DNA from: Guadua angustifolia
Taxonomy: Eukaryota; Streptophyta; Magnoliopsida; Poales; Poaceae
DNA: 64,000 nt
Direction of reading: 5' to 3'
Assembly (NCBI GenBank): GCA_036346375.1
Contig: CM070514.1
Location: forward strand, 17,388,463-17,452,462
Positions 23,888 through 37,105 of this stretch are shown here, piece after piece (position 1 is the first letter of the stretch; each line of letters starts with the position of its first letter). The notes beneath the pieces are model-generated. The model ran no database searches. It worked only from the letters and a program-made list of their open reading frames with translations, and was not told the origin of the DNA. The translations under genes were made by a program, and so were the position numbers.

Positions 23888-24411
23888 TGTAATAGCCAAA
23901 AATTTGCTTAATTTGAATTTTTGGAGTTATTTGAATTTTTGTGAATTTTTGGAATTTATTTGGATTTAATTTGAATTAATCCTTCTCTTTAAATAATTAA
24001 ATAATAGAAAAGTATTTACCAAAATTAAATAAAAAATTTTATTTGAGTTCTAAATGCCATGAAATAATTTCTAGAATTTTTCTAGAATTTTTGGGTATTT
24101 CTAGTGCTCTAAATAGTTAAATTGATTTTCTAGATTTATTTTAATTAAGAAAACCCTGGTAAATAGTGCTACAGTGTTGGGCTCACCCAACACTGTGCGT
24201 GTCCGTCGGCCCGTTCGACTTAAAACCTAATCGCCGCGTCGTCGGCCGTCCAATCGTCATCGGGTGGCTGAGATGGAGCCATGTCGCGGCTGCGCTAGAA
24301 ACGTCGGATCGTGGCAGCTCAGACGCTCCGGATACCGCCACGTCACGTGGGAGGTGAGCGATCGGGCGCCACTGCGCCATTCTGTTGGGAGGGGTAGTTG
24401 CATTGCGACGG
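23888..24411 (+). mobile_element. 5' LTR of element D, left piece
   Basis: It starts TGTAATAGCC...AAATTTGCTTAATTTG and parallels 44510-45040 through ggtgagcgatcg and agttgcatt. It stops where the TGTCGTGCCC end of element C begins. Confidence 0.87.
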
Positions 24412-24686
24412 TGTCGTGCCCGAATTTTCGCGATTCGGACACTCTGTATTCTCAGACTAGTCGGGATCACGCTAGTACACACAGGATAAAACAGGTTGAA
24501 ATACCGCAATCATACGGTGGAAATAAATAATAAGTACTTCAAGCATTAATAGTAACGAGTTACATGGCCTTATAGCCACCTTACGATACTTCTCACGCAG
24601 GCGATAAATATCAAGTAAGCAAGTTTATCGGCGGAAGCAAAAGTAGAGCGATGAACTCTTCATGACCACGAGCTCTTGAGTGCGGC

Positions 24687-24751
24687 TCAACCCCTTAATC
24701 CTCCGGCCTTGACGAACTCTTCATTCCAAGTCAGCACGGCTTCTTCTTCTT
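24687..24751 (-). other. LTR mini-exon 2, element C
   Basis: Minus strand: after ...cgag, the phase-1 frame gives EEEEAV and WNEEFVKAGG and stops at TGA (24687-24689). The counterpart in element D is EEEAMPAWEEEF. The acceptor reads cgag, not cag, probably a lesion. The other C LTR has a similarly altered acceptor. Confidence 0.45.
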
Positions 24752-26005
24752 CTCGAGGTTTTGTCGATGCAAGGGTGAGTATACAACATACTCAACAAGT
24801 CATGCACAATGAGACTATTACTATATGCAAGGCTTATTCAAGGAAAGGCTTAATTGGTTATTTTGCATAAAGCGACATTTCTTTTGATAGGTAATCCTAT
24901 TAGATTAAAAGCGATAAGATCAATAATATTTAATAATTAATTTCGCAATTCTTTTCCAAGAGTTTGGCACATGACCCTAATTTCATTCACCTGACTTTTT
25001 GGCACACGACCACCCATTCCACATTTTCATTTTGAAAATCTAACCCTTATTTGTAATCACCGAGCAATGTCGAAGCATGCGGACACGGCTATTCGAATAG
25101 ATTCACACACACACTCTGCAGAGGTCTGTACACTTTACCCACAGGATCTGATCGTTCACCACACAAAGCGATTGATTGCAACAAAGTCGTTCGAGACTAA
25201 CATTTGACCGATGAACCCCTCCGACACTTCCTTCTAACACTTCCCTCACTCGAGCGAAGTTTAGACAGAGCAAATACCGTTGAATGGGTACCAAGCCCGT
25301 ATATGATGCTTCGCTTCTCTGATTGCTTGATGTGCTTTGTCACCCAGAGGTTTCAAAGGAAAGAGGTGAGAAACCTACTTAACTAGGTCCGTCCCATTAG
25401 GACAAGTGGTTGTACAGAACTTCAGTTCAAAGGCTCGCAAGGTTAAGTCCTTAAGCGTCACGGCAAGACAACCATTTTATACATCTCGGCACACTGCCCT
25501 TCACAATCTTTTCATACATCCCATTGCCACACAGGCCCACAGCACGAAGCCTTCTTGCCACTTGCCCGGTTAAAATCATTTTCCCACCCCACTTTATACT
25601 TAAGCAACACATGCCATTTTCCACATCATTTCATGAATAGCACCACACAGGTCACTATCCGGTTCAATTCATGACATCATCGCATTTTCCAAAATCGTTC
25701 CATAATGTTTAGTCAATATTCATTTGATATTTGAAAGTCATTCCACGCATACAAGCGAGGCTAAGCTGACTAATCACGGTCTAGCCTCCGTGTTGGCATC
25801 ATATTAGCATCCAACATATTTAAGCATCTTAGGGTGGACAAGGTTTGAGGCATATAAACATTATAATCAAGGTGGCATAACAAGTTTGGCTTTTAACTAC
25901 AATTTCCCAATTTAATCAATAGTGGTTGTACTTAACATAGCATGCAATATGGAAATCAAAATATACTTTTAAAACTAGGCGCGAAATGATCAAAGCATGA
26001 CTTGC

Positions 26006-26086
26006 CTTCGAAGAGGAGTTGGTTCTGGTCGAGGTTCTGCGACGGGTCTTCAAACTCTCCCTCGACGAATTCCGGCAACTCGGAGT
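26006..26086 (-). other. LTR mini-exon 1, element C
   Basis: 81 nt on the minus strand from gtag|ACTCCGAG to G|GCAAGT. Frame: ELPEFVEGEFEDPSQNLDQN and on; 27 codons' worth, phase 1 at both ends, exactly the size of the D exon. The damaged second copy lies at about 34918-35000. Confidence 0.52.
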
Positions 26087-27728
26087 CTACTCGGTACAAG
26101 CAAACACACAATAAATATATAATACAGACAGCAAACAATTTACTAAAATTAAATAAAAATCACCAATAAATAGTTCACATTTTTACAAATTTTTGGGCAC
26201 TGGAATCACCCAAATCCGAGTTAAGATGCAAAAGTTATAGCGTTTTCAATTTTGCTGAAATTCATAAAAGAATAAACCGAATTTTTCCCTTATTTTCCAC
26301 GATTTTCGGCTGATTTTTCCTCCGCGACCGGTCGCACCGGAGCGAACCACGCCGCCCACGGCCAGCAGCAGATGGGCGGATGGCGTCCGCAGAGCGTCGG
26401 CCCGGTGGCGGTCCACCCGGCGTGTGGGCGGTGAACGATGCTTTGGACCAACAGAGGCCGACCGCGCGCTTGAAGCATCAAGCCACGCAGCGTCACGATT
26501 TACTCTCGGCCGTTGGATCCGAATCCGACGGCGGAAAGACTAATCGGCGGTTTATCGTGAACGAGCCTCGTGGCTCAGCGGCGGCGGTCGGATCGAAGAT
26601 CTGATCGAAGATCTACCGAGCAAACTCAACTCAATCCTCTACGGGAAATCGTGGCGCAACGTCGACGCTCGATAAATCCGGCGGCTATCGCTATCTGAAG
26701 CGATCTACTATTCATCGCCGGCGTGGCCTTACCCGAGCCATACGATCAAGATTCTCGGACAAGATCTATCGGGCTATTTGATTCAAGTGCTACAGGGAGA
26801 AGCGTGGCGTTACCTTGCTCGTTCGTCACGAATCCGGCAGCGGCTTTGGAGCTTCGAGGCGAGCGGCGGTGGCGCAGCGATTCAAGGCGGAGGCGAAGAA
26901 GCGACCAGCTCGGTGGCGCTCTGGGACTTCTCCCGTGAAGAAGTGGACCAGCGGATGCGTCTTGGCACGGTGGACTCGGAGAAGGTCCGCAATGGCGGCG
27001 GGATCGTCGGACGGCAAGCGGGCACGAAGAAAACCGAGGTGGAGGAGAGTGTGAACTCGGCGAGCTACTAGGGAGGCTAGAGAGGATAGCAAGGCACAAG
27101 AGAAGTGGCAAATGAAGCGGCGTGGAGTCTTGAGCACGGAGGGTACTTCACCGCTCGGACACACCTCGAGGCAGCAAATCGACATAATCCTCGGTACTTG
27201 ATGACCCGGCGGTGCGGCGATCGCGCCCTCCGAGACCGTGCGGTCGCGTCACGCCGCTCGATCAAGATCGGACGGTGGAGATTAACCCTCATTCGGCAAA
27301 GCGGTATTTTAATCGCGTCCGTCCGATCGGGATCAACGGTGGAGCGACGGTCGATTAGGGTTTTCGGCGAAACGGTGTTGGTAGGCCCAACATCATGTAG
27401 CTAGCTTATTTCGACTTTTGCACTAAAAATAAAGACCAGAAATTCAAAGTAATTATTTGGGGCACTAAAAATACTAGAAAAATTTTAGAAAAATTCTAGA
27501 AAATATTTGAGCATTTTGAGCCTAAATAAAATATTAGTTTTAATTTTTGACAATTATATTTTCTGGTATTTAATTACTCAAGGAAAATGATATAAATAAA
27601 ATCAATTAAATCCAATAAATCCCAGAAAAATTAAATAAATTCAATTAAATGCAATTAAAGGTTGATTATTTCATAAAAATTCAAATAACTCCAAAATTTA
27701 AAATCTGGCCAAAATTCGGGACGTTACA

Positions 27729-27745
27729 AACCTACCCCCCTTAAC
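27729..27745 (-). promoter_or_regulatory. Polypurine tract of element C
   Basis: Minus strand: ttaaggggggtaggtt directly before the TGTAACG LTR start; the preceding gaatctcggggacgagattc matches the same place in D. Confidence 0.85.
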
Positions 27746-27759
27746 AGAATCTCGTCCCC

Positions 27760-30700
27760 GAGATTCGAGGCTTAACTTATAGAATAGGTTTGGGAATTCC
27801 TTTTTGAGATCTTCCTCTCGTTCCCGGTGGCTTCACTTTACGTGTGGTTGCTCCTTGAACTCTGCGAGAAATGGGTTGTCTTGTTTCTTGTTTTAGATCC
27901 ATTGTGTCGAAATTTTTATCGGTTGCTCTTTGTAAGTCAAGTCTTCTGTAGTTCAACTTCTTCTAGTGACGTTTGTTCCTCGGGCACTCGGAGACACTTC
28001 TTGAGTTGCGATACATGAAAAACATTGTGCACTCTGTTAGTATTGTGGTAACTCCGGTGGTATCGACTTAGCCCTTACGACTTATGATCTTAAATGGCCC
28101 TACATATCTTGGCGCGAGTTTACCCTTTTGTGAAACCTCTGGACTCCCTTAAGCGGCGTAACTCGAGATACACGTAATCCTCGGTTCAAAACTCAAATCC
28201 CTCGGCGGTTGTCTGCGTAGCTCTTACATCTTACTTGTGCAATCTTTAACCTTTCTCGATCGGTGCTATTTGCTCTTGACTTCTTGAAGTATATGCAGTG
28301 CGAAGACACGGCGCTCTCGGTCTCATTCAATTTAACGGCGTCCTACAAATTCGACCATACAAGGCTTCAAGGTGACATCGAAGACTTGCTTGATAGCTAT
28401 TGTTGTAACTAAACTATGCATATGGCAAACATCTATCCCAAGTTGATGTATATGCTAACGCACAAGCTCTCAACATATCTTCCAATATCTGGTTGACTCT
28501 TTACGTACATCCATCCGTCTGCGGGTGATAAGTCATCTTGAAATTCAGCGGGTGCCCATTCTTGTATGCAATTTATCCCAAAATCTTGAGGTAAATTGGG
28601 TACCTCATCAAATACTATCTTCTTGGCACTCCATGCAAACAACGATCCTTGCCATGTATAGCTCGGCTAACTTATCTCTGAATAGGTTGTCTTCCTTTGG
28701 TATGAAATGTGCGACCTTTGTCAAGCGATCCACAATAACCCATATGGAGTCATAACCTCCTTGCGTCCTTGGCAATCGGTAATGAAATCCATTCCGATCT
28801 CTTTCCATTTCCATTACGGTATTTTCAATGGTGCGGCGATCTGCGGGTCTCGATGCATAGCTTTGACTCGTGGCATACATCACATAGTGCTACGTGTTCG
28901 CAACCTCTCTCTTCATATTCGCCACGAATCTCTCTTTTAAATCTTGATACATTTTGCACTTCTGGGTGAATCGAATACTTGGAGTCATGAGCTTCCTCAA
29001 TATTAGCTGCTTTAATTCCTTTTTGTTGGGTACACAAATCGCTCTTTCATCCTAGCGTTCCACGTTAAATCGACTTAAAGTCTCTTGCTTGGCCTTTCTC
29101 CATCTTGGCCTTGATTCTCTCGATCTTCTCATCATTCTTACGTACTTCTCTAATCGATCTTCCAAGATAGGCTTTACTTCTAATCGACTCTGAATCCTTG
29201 GGAACAACTTCGAGTTTAACCTCTGAAGATCCTTACATAGTTCTTCTTGACTTTCTTCTACTTTCGGATTCGGACCATGGCTTTTCCGGCTCGGGGCATC
29301 GGCCACTACATTGGCCTTCTAGGGATGATAATGGATACCCATGTTGTAATCCTTGATCAGCTCTAACCATCTCCTTTGTCTCATGTTCAGTCCGATTGGG
29401 TGAAAATGTATTTAAGGCTTTTGTGGTGCATATACACCTCACATACATTGCCAATGAGATAGTGGCGCCATATCTTGGTCGTGCACTACTGGTGCTAATT
29501 CTAGATCGTGTGTGGGTAATTCCCTTCATGTGGCCTTAAGCGCCTTGATGCATAGGCAACTACCTTTCCATTTGCATCAACACACATCAAGTCCTTGGCG
29601 TGATGCATCGCGATAAATATCGAAACTTCGATGCACATCGGGTTGAACTAACTGCTTAGTGTCGATGTCGATCTTTTCTTGATTCTTGGAAACTCTTCTC
29701 ACAATCGGTGTCCAAGCGAACTTCTTTTCCTTCTTTAGCAATTGCGTAATTGGCCTAGCAATTGTCGAAAATCCTTCTATAAATCGGCGGTAATAACCGA
29801 CCATTCAAAAAACTCGAACTTGGCTTGTACTAAGCGACTCCCAATGTAGCTTGCCTCAACCTTGCTTGGGTCCTTTGCAATTCCTCGCGGTCATCACATG
29901 CCCTAAGAAATCTACCTTACTCTTCGAAATCGCATTTACTAAACTTTGCATACAACAGTTGCTCCTTAGCTTTTCAACACTAATCTCAAATGTTGGGCGT
30001 GCTCTTCATCCAGTCCTTGAATAAACGAGAATATCATCTATGAACACAACCACAAATTTATCTAAGTATTCCATGAATACTTTATTCATTAAGTTCATGA
30101 AGTATGTGGGCGCATTTGTCAATCAAATGACATAACGGTGAACTCATAATGTCCATATCTTGAGAAAATCACGGTCTTAGGTATGTCCTCTGTCTTGATT
30201 TTCAATTTGGTGATATCGACCTAAGGTCAATCTTGGAGAATACTCTGCTCCTCTTAATTGATCGAAAAAGATCATCGATTAGAGAATGCGGTATTTATTC
30301 TTTATCGTCACTTAGTTAAGTCGCGATAGTCTATACACATCAAAGCTCCATCTTTCTTCTTAACGAATAGAACGGTGCTCCCCATGGTGGCGAGCTTGGT
30401 GCGATGAATCTTTTTTCCAACAACTCATCAATCTACTTTTTGATTTCTACCAACTCTTGGTAGACATCCGATATAGCCTCTTTGCTATCGGTCTTTGTTC
30501 GGTACTAAGTCAATTCTGAACTCTATGTCTCATGCGGTGGCATTCTGGTAATTCCTCGGGAAAAACATCTGGGTATTCGCGACCCTTTGGTACATCTCTT
30601 ATCTTGATAGTCTCCAAATTGTTTACCAACAATTGCCCTCCTCGCCTCGCCTTTGCTTGAAATTCCACTTTCCTACCTTGGGGCTCCCAATAGACACAAC

Positions 30701-30960
30701 TCTCCGTCCACGGTCTAATCTGACCTTATGTTTAGTCAACCAATCCATTCGAGGATAACATCCGGGGTTTGGGTGTCTAATATAATAAGGTTAAGCTAGA
30801 ACTCTACTCCTTTTATTAATAACTTAACTCGAACATCCGGCCTTAGAGCGGAGTTAGGATCGAGATTGAACTAGGAGTGTACTCTTAAGGTTAACAATAT
30901 CCGGATCATTTGTCACGGCAAAATCTCGAAAGCGAGCGAATCTGAAGCTCTGAATCAAAT
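27760..30960 (-). pseudogene. pol: pol of element C: protease to chromodomain, heavily degraded
   Basis: Recognisable minus-strand pieces in expected order: protease/linker near 30900-30480; RT around 30031-30110 (VFMEYLDKFVVVFIDDIL region); RT-RNase H connection at 29577-29804 (GYYRRFIEGFSTIARP, TQLLKKEKKFAWTP, DASRQGLD); the DALSR-like end of RNase H near 29290; integrase zinc domain near 28830-28990; core at 28608-28883 (GGYDSIWVIVDRLTKVAHFI); and the YVGPF-like region near 28100. Frames break very often, and lesions are more frequent than in D. No catalytic domain can be read whole. Confidence 0.87.
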
Positions 30961-30969
30961 ATCATGGTA

Positions 30970-32133
30970 GGCCTTGAGTTGACTAGGAACTTACGAGCAC
31001 GGCGTCCGTAGCATTCTGGACTTCGTCTGCGGAGATATGGTTGATCCGGCCTCGAGTGAATGCCTGCGGTGTAGCTCCAGCTGGTGCAGGTCCTCGGCTT
31101 CCTACTTGGTTTGGGGTCTTGGCTGGGGTGTTCCCTAGATTAAAGCGTACTGGCGTCACGCCTCCTTTCTTGGGGCACATATTGGCGAAATGCCCGATCT
31201 CATTGCAGTTGTAGCAGCGTCTTCGACATTCTTGATTTCCACTATTCTGATTATTAATTCTGATGGGAGTCTGAGGGGTTTGTCCGACTAGTCTTGGCAT
31301 CGGTGGTGGTGTCTGACCTTGTTCCTGGCTGGAATCGGTGAATTCTTTGGGGTATCATTTTGTTTTCGATGACCAGCGTCCTCCTTGCGAGCCATGCGGC
31401 GTTGCGATTGTCGTCGATTCTTTGCGCTTGTCTTCGATATGGCGCCTTGTTTACTAATTCCTGAAAATCCGGAAGGTGTGGGTAATCGGCCCACGAAGCC
31501 AGTTAAGTCCTTCATGAAGCGAGGCGCCTTGCTTTATCCGTTGCTCGTCATCCGGTGCATAGCGTGCTAGCGAGTGAATTTATTGAGATAATCGACCCTT
31601 GCTGGCCTCCTTAGCCGAGCTGAAATTCCTCCTTTTTCGGCTCCATAATACCCTCGGCACATGGTATTGACGAAAAGCTAGGGTGAATTCCTCCCAAGTA
31701 ATCTCCTGCGGGTTCTCTGCGGCCTTGATAATTCTCCACCATTAATTTCTTTGTTCCCTCAAAATTTGGTGAGAGGCATAAAGCACCCTCTCATGTCCTT
31801 CACCTTTGGGTTATGTGCAATTTCTTTCGATAGTTCTCAACCAATCGTCCGCCTCTAAGGGACTAAGCGTTGCGAGAATGTCGTGATCGAGTCCTCATAA
31901 ATTGAGATAATCTTGAGTAGGGGCGTGGCCCATTGTTCCTGACTTGGTTGTTAGCGGCGGCACGAGTCTTTGTTGTTATCTTATTGTCATCATTGTTTGC
32001 ATCGAGTTAGTCTGTCTTTGAAATGCTCCCAAGTTACGCATATCGTGGCGGTCTTTGCTGGGGTGGCGGTGTATGGTCGATTGCCTCGTGGCGTGATCCT
32101 TGCCTCTGCTCCGTTATTCTGAGTGTTCACCAT
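30970..32133 (-). pseudogene. gag: gag of element C with zinc knuckle
   Basis: The minus-strand ATG at 32131-32133 directly follows AATCAACAG and begins MVNTQNNG, as in D. The zinc knuckle CYNCNEIGHFANMC (CX2CX4HX4C) is intact at 31175-31216, followed by PKKGGVTPVRFNLGNTPAKT. The central gag core is broken by small indels. The protein would coat genomic RNA; this copy cannot be translated. Confidence 0.88.
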
Positions 32134-32416
32134 CTGTTGATTCTTGGGGTTTAGAGATAAGAGGAAAAAGAATAGGCGAGTATGGAACTTATCGGGAAGC
32201 AGGTGTAACTTAAATAGAACCATTAAGCATTCAAGCATAAATAATAATTAAGTATGGTTTAGTACATAGTCTAAGGACTATGTAACCATCTGACAATCCT
32301 AACCATCACATCAATTGTTCATTACAACACGCATACTAAAGTTCGGAAATAAAGACGCGACTCCAAACAACTGAGTCTCAACGCAAAAACTAGCCACTTG
32401 CAACTCTGACAAATCA

Positions 32417-33126
32417 TCACTCCTCAAGCCAACCATGCTGCGGCTCGCCGATCCGTAAACGGCGGGTGGTGGCATCGAGAACAAGCGGTCCCCATGCCCT
32501 CCCACGGGTGCAGTGGGGCTCAGCAGCTCTTGGTCTCAGTCTTTGGGCTGGGCTGGCTCTGCTCTGCTTGGCTCCTCCTCGTCGTCGTCGTCGAGCTCCA
32601 TGACGTCTGGCTCTCCCTGCCGTAAAGAGCCTCCTCCAACTCAGCGATCCTCTGGACTGCGTGCATGCGGGTCTCTCGTAAGGCCTCCTCGGTCTCCTCT
32701 AGAAGCAGCGGTAGATGGCTGCAGCTTTGTAGTCGTGGCGTCCATCACCTCCTCTGTGCCGCGGCGAACTCGCCCAGTGTACGACAGCGGCGTCATCCTC
32801 CAGTCCAAGCGGGCTGCGAGTCCACCCGCGTCTGTGCACACTGAAGCGGTATCCCAGCTCAAAAGCGTGGTCTGGCTGATCCGGCGTGGCGCAACTCGGG
32901 CACACTCTGTATGCCCGCCTCGTGCTGCGCTCGCTTCACCCGTGGCGGCGGACGACTAACAGCGTGCTCCCGGCGTACAAGGTCGAGTCGTCTCCCATCC
33001 ACGGCGATCCGTTGACTATCGGTGCGGGACTTGTAGAGTGGTCGGTCGAAGCCTCCCAACACTGGAGCATCCTCGAGCTCATGGCGTAGCCACCGTGGCG
33101 CTCTCCAAAGGAGTGAACCATCGCAT
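32417..33126 (-). pseudogene. Pre-gag ORF of element C (unknown function)
   Basis: Minus strand, between primer site and gag. It opens at an ATG right after TTGGCAG; one base appears lost, so MVHSFGERHGGY is read from the nearby ATG at 33121. Later blocks match element D: GFDRPLYKSRT, then after frameshifts an ELG.RFSVH block, VVHW, QGEPDVMELDDDDEEEPS and GGHGDRL, ending WLEE-stop at 32417. The acidic, proline-rich tail is the best-kept part. I do not recognise the family. Confidence 0.65.
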
Positions 33127-33325
33127 CTGCCAAAGCAACGCGTCGAACAACAAATTTTAAAGAACACGAAAGTAATAGCAAAAATACTGCAGAGGTATGA
33201 AGTAAAGAAGAAGAGATGAGTCAAGATTTCATTGATTATTCTTGTCAGATTTTATTCTTTAGAAATTAATTTGGACTCCATTAAAACGGCCGATCTAACT
33301 AGGGTCAAGTCCTCACGATCGGTAT

Positions 33326-33339
33326 GGCTCGATACCATC
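33326..33339 (-). promoter_or_regulatory. Primer-binding site of element C
   Basis: Minus strand: tggtatcgagcca directly after the LTR end, again lacking the A of the canonical CAG in TGGTATCAGAGCCA. Confidence 0.8.
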
Positions 33340-33340
33340 C

Positions 33341-35800
33341 TGTCGTGCCCGAATTTTCACGGAGTTCGGACACTCTTGTATTACTGTACTAGTCGAGGAT
33401 CACGCTAGTACACACAGGATAAGCAGGTTGAAGTACCACAATCATACAATGAAATAAATAATAAGTACTTCAAGCATTAATAATAACGAGTTACATGGCC
33501 TTATGGCCACCTTACGATGCCATGCGAGCGATAAATATCAAGTAAGCAGTTTATCGGCGGAAGCAAAAGTAGAAGCGATGAACTCTTCATGACCACGAAC
33601 TCTTGAGTGCGGCTCAACCCTTAATCCTCCTCGGCCTTGACGAACTCTTCATTCCAAGCCGCACGGCTTCTTCTTCTTCGAGGTTTTTGTCGATGCAAGG
33701 GTGAGTATACAACATACTCAACAAGTCATGCACAATCTGAGACTATTACTATATGCAAGGCTTATTCAAGGAAAGGCTTAATTGGTTATTTTGCATAAGC
33801 AGCATTTCTTTTGATAGGTAATCCTATTAGATTAAAAGCGATAAGATCAATAATATTTAATAATTAATTTCTCAATTCTTTTCCAAGAGTTTGGCACACA
33901 GCCCTAATTTCATTCACACGACTTTTTGGCACGGCCACCCATTCCACATTTTCATTTTGAAAATCTAACCCTTATTTGTAATCAGAGCAATGTCGATACC
34001 ATGACACGGCTATTGAATAGATTCACACACACACTCTGCGGAGGTGTACACTTTACCCACGAGGATCTGATCGTTCACCACCTGGCGATTGATTGCAACA
34101 AAGTCGTTCAGAGACTAACATTTGACCGATGAACCCCTCAGACACTTCCTTCTAACACTTCCCTCACTCGAGCGAAGTTTAGAGCGAGCAAATACTGTTG
34201 AATGGGTACCAAGCCGTAGCACAGTCGCTTCCTCAGATTGCATTGATGTGCCTTTGTCACCGAAGGTTTCAAAGGAAAGAGGTAGAAACCTACTTAACTA
34301 GGTCCGTCCCATTAGGACAAGTGGTTGTACCACGGAACTTCGGTTCAAAGGCTCGCAAGGTTAAGTCCTTAAGCTGTCCGGGCAAGACAACCATTTTATA
34401 CATCTCGACACCTGACCTTCACAATCTTTTCATACATCCCATTGCCCACAGGCCCACAGCGCAAGCCTTCTTGCCACTTGCCGGTTAAAATCATTTTCCC
34501 ACCCACTTTATACTTAAGCAACACATGCCATTTTCCACATCATTTCATGAATAGCACCACACGGTCACTATCGGTTTCAATTCATGACATCATCGCATTT
34601 TCCAAAATCGTTCCATAATGTTTAGTCAATATTCATTTGATATTTGAAAGTCATTCCACGCATACAAGCGAGGCTAAGCGACTAATCACGGTCTAGCCTC
34701 CGTGTTGGCATCATATTAGCATCCAACATATTTAAGCATCTTAGGGTGGACAAGGTTTGAGGGCATATAAACATTATAATCAAGGTGGCATAACAAGTTT
34801 GGCTTTTAACTACAATTTCCCAATTTAATCAATAGTGGTTGTACTTAACATAGCATGCAATATAAATCAAAATATACTTTTAAAACTAGGCGCGAAATGA
34901 TCAAAGCATGACTTGCCTTGAAGAGGAGTTGGTTACTGAGTGAGGTTTTGCGGCGGGTCTTCAAACTCTCCTCGGCAATTCCGCAACTTCTGAGTCTACT
35001 CGGTACAAGCAAACACACAATAAATATATAATACAGACAGCAAACAATTTACTAAAATTAAATAAAAATCACCAATAAATAGTTCACATTTTTACAAATT
35101 TTTGGGCACTGGAATCACCCAAATCCGAGTTAAGATGCAAAAGTTATAGCGTTTTCAATTTTGCTGAAATTCATAAAAGAATAAACCGAATTTTTCCCTT
35201 ATTTTCCACCGATTTTCCGGCTGATTTTCCCTCCGCGCGACACGTGTCGGCACCGGAGCGAACCACGTCGCCCACGGCCAGCAGCAGATGGGCGGGATAG
35301 CGTCCGCGGCGTCGGCCACGGTGGCGGTCCACCCAGCGGCGTGTGGGCCGGTGAACGATGCTTTGGACCAACCCGGCCGACCGCAGGCGCGAAGCATCAA
35401 GCCCAGCGTCGATTTACTCTCGCCGTTGGATCCGAATCCGGCGGCGGAAAGACTAATCGGCGGTTTCTTGTGAAGCGAGCCTCGTGGCTCAGCGGCGGCA
35501 GTCGGATCGAAGATCTACGGTCGAAGATCTCCGAACAAACTCAACTCAATCCTACGGGGAATCGTGGGCATAGCGTCGACCTTCGATGGAAATCCGGCGG
35601 CTATCGCTATACCAAGCGATCTACTATTCATGCGCAAGCGTGGCCTTACGAGCCATACGATCAAGATTCTCGGACAAGATCTATCGGGGCTATTTGATTC
35701 AAGTGCTACGGGGAGGGAAGCGTGGCGTTACCTTGCTCGTTCGATCGCGAATCCGATGGCTGCTGGAGCTCGAAGGCGAGAGCAGCGGTGGCGCGGCGTT
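33341..35800 (-). mobile_element. 5' LTR of element C, outer end deleted
   Basis: Begins (plus view) TGTCGTGCCC like 24412 and follows that LTR to about the point equivalent to 26880, ending at gcggtggcgcggcg. The TGTAACG end is missing. Confidence 0.87.
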
Positions 35801-37105
35801 AGCCTCCCGGAAGGCGTCTCCTCCGTATTATAGCCCGTTAGAACGTGCACCTCGGTCCGCTCCGTTTCCCTCTAAGCTCGTGCGCTGAGGAGCTCTTTAG
35901 CCCGTAGAAACTCTCGCCGAAGAAGGACCTCAGTTTCCTTCGGTTTTTGCCGTTTTCTGCCGCTGTTCAACACTCACCGCCGTACCCGAGCCCCACTCCG
36001 AGTCTGTCATGTCAAGCCGCGTCGATTGGAATACTCCACCTCACCGGAGACGCTTGGAATCGCCGTCGGCCTCGGTGTCTTCTCCAGCTCCGGTAACCCA
36101 AGCACCGCACCACCGTCAAAGCTTCGCGAACGTCGTCACCCGTTGGATCTCCATCGCGTGGTTCAGGTAGCGCCACGTGTGCCCATCGCTGTTAAGGTCA
36201 TGTAGGGTAGCGATGAATCGTAGCTGTAGATCTCTCGTCGAACGGTCTAGGCGCGACCACATGTTCGGCTCAGGAATACCCACGTATGCCCTAGCTGGAT
36301 AAGGGTTTGGATTCAATCGTAGCCGTTTGTTTGGAGTTGTGTGGTTTAGATCGTGGGGTGTGAAATTGCCTAGGGTAGATAGCAGCCGTTGGATCGTGGT
36401 GGATGGCTCGGATGCACCCACGCGTTCTCAGCCGGGACCAGCCATGTATCCATTCGAGAGGTTCCAATCTGGGCCGTGGGATTTTAGATCGGCGGTTGGG
36501 ATTCCTCCGTTCGGTGCGCCGCTGAGACGTCGCCACATAGCCGCTCGGGAGTCCAACCAACGCCGTTGACTGGTCGTTGGATTCAAATCCAACGGGCGGG
36601 ATTTTTGCACCTCGCGGACCAACGTCAGCGTGCCAGGTGTTAGTCGGGGAGCAGATGTCGTCGCTGTGCCCTGTTCGGTGATGTCACCGTGACGTCACGC
36701 GTGGGTCTGCGAGCTGCGGTAGCGTCACCATAGCGTCACTATGGGGGTCCACGGGCGGTCTATCTTGTCTTGGTGGACCGGGTCCATCGTAAGCCGGCCG
36801 AGCCATGAGCCTGGTCCATAGACCCGAGCCTACGTGGCCCATCCTGGTGTGGACACGTGTTGGTCGAGCATTTTTTTGGTATTTTCCAGAAGGAAAATAA
36901 ATCCATTAATTCGGGTTTTTCTTTTATTTGAATTTCCAAACTTGTAGTCGCTATAACTTTTGTGTCTTAACTCCGAATTGGGTGATTCCAATTCCTAAAA
37001 ATTTATAAAAATGTGAAATATTTACTGGAAAATTTTATTTTATTTTTGGAATTGATCTTGCTATCTATTTAGTATATTTATTGTATGCATGTTTATTGCA
37101 ATTAG

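Larger units (their letters stand above)
24412..27728 (-). mobile_element. 3' LTR of element C (3.3 kb)
   Basis: On the minus strand it runs from TGTAACGTCCC (27728) to GGGCACGACA (24412). It aligns with 33341-35800 over the inner 2.4 kb. Confidence 0.9.
24412..35800 (-). mobile_element. Chromovirus C, minus orientation, nested in the 5' LTR of D
   Basis: Minus-strand order from right to left: 5' LTR (33341-35800, truncated), primer site, pre-gag, gag, pol, polypurine tract, 3' LTR (24412-27728). Its right LTR lacks about 0.85 kb of its outer end, and some 20-30 bp of D's LTR are also gone there, so one deletion removed the right junction. Base-level decay is heavier than in D. Confidence 0.9.

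Noticed and set aside
23542..23892. 116-codon frame rich in leucine, proline and serine
   Set aside because: Product of the pyrimidine-rich tandem repeat; the antisense frame is equally open.
36008..36110. Upstream coding exon with ATG for the LTR mini-exon gene in D (MSSRVDW...)
   Set aside because: The ATG is GTG in the other LTR and the possible donor (CCG|GTAACC) is in phase 0, not the phase 1 required by mini-exon 1.
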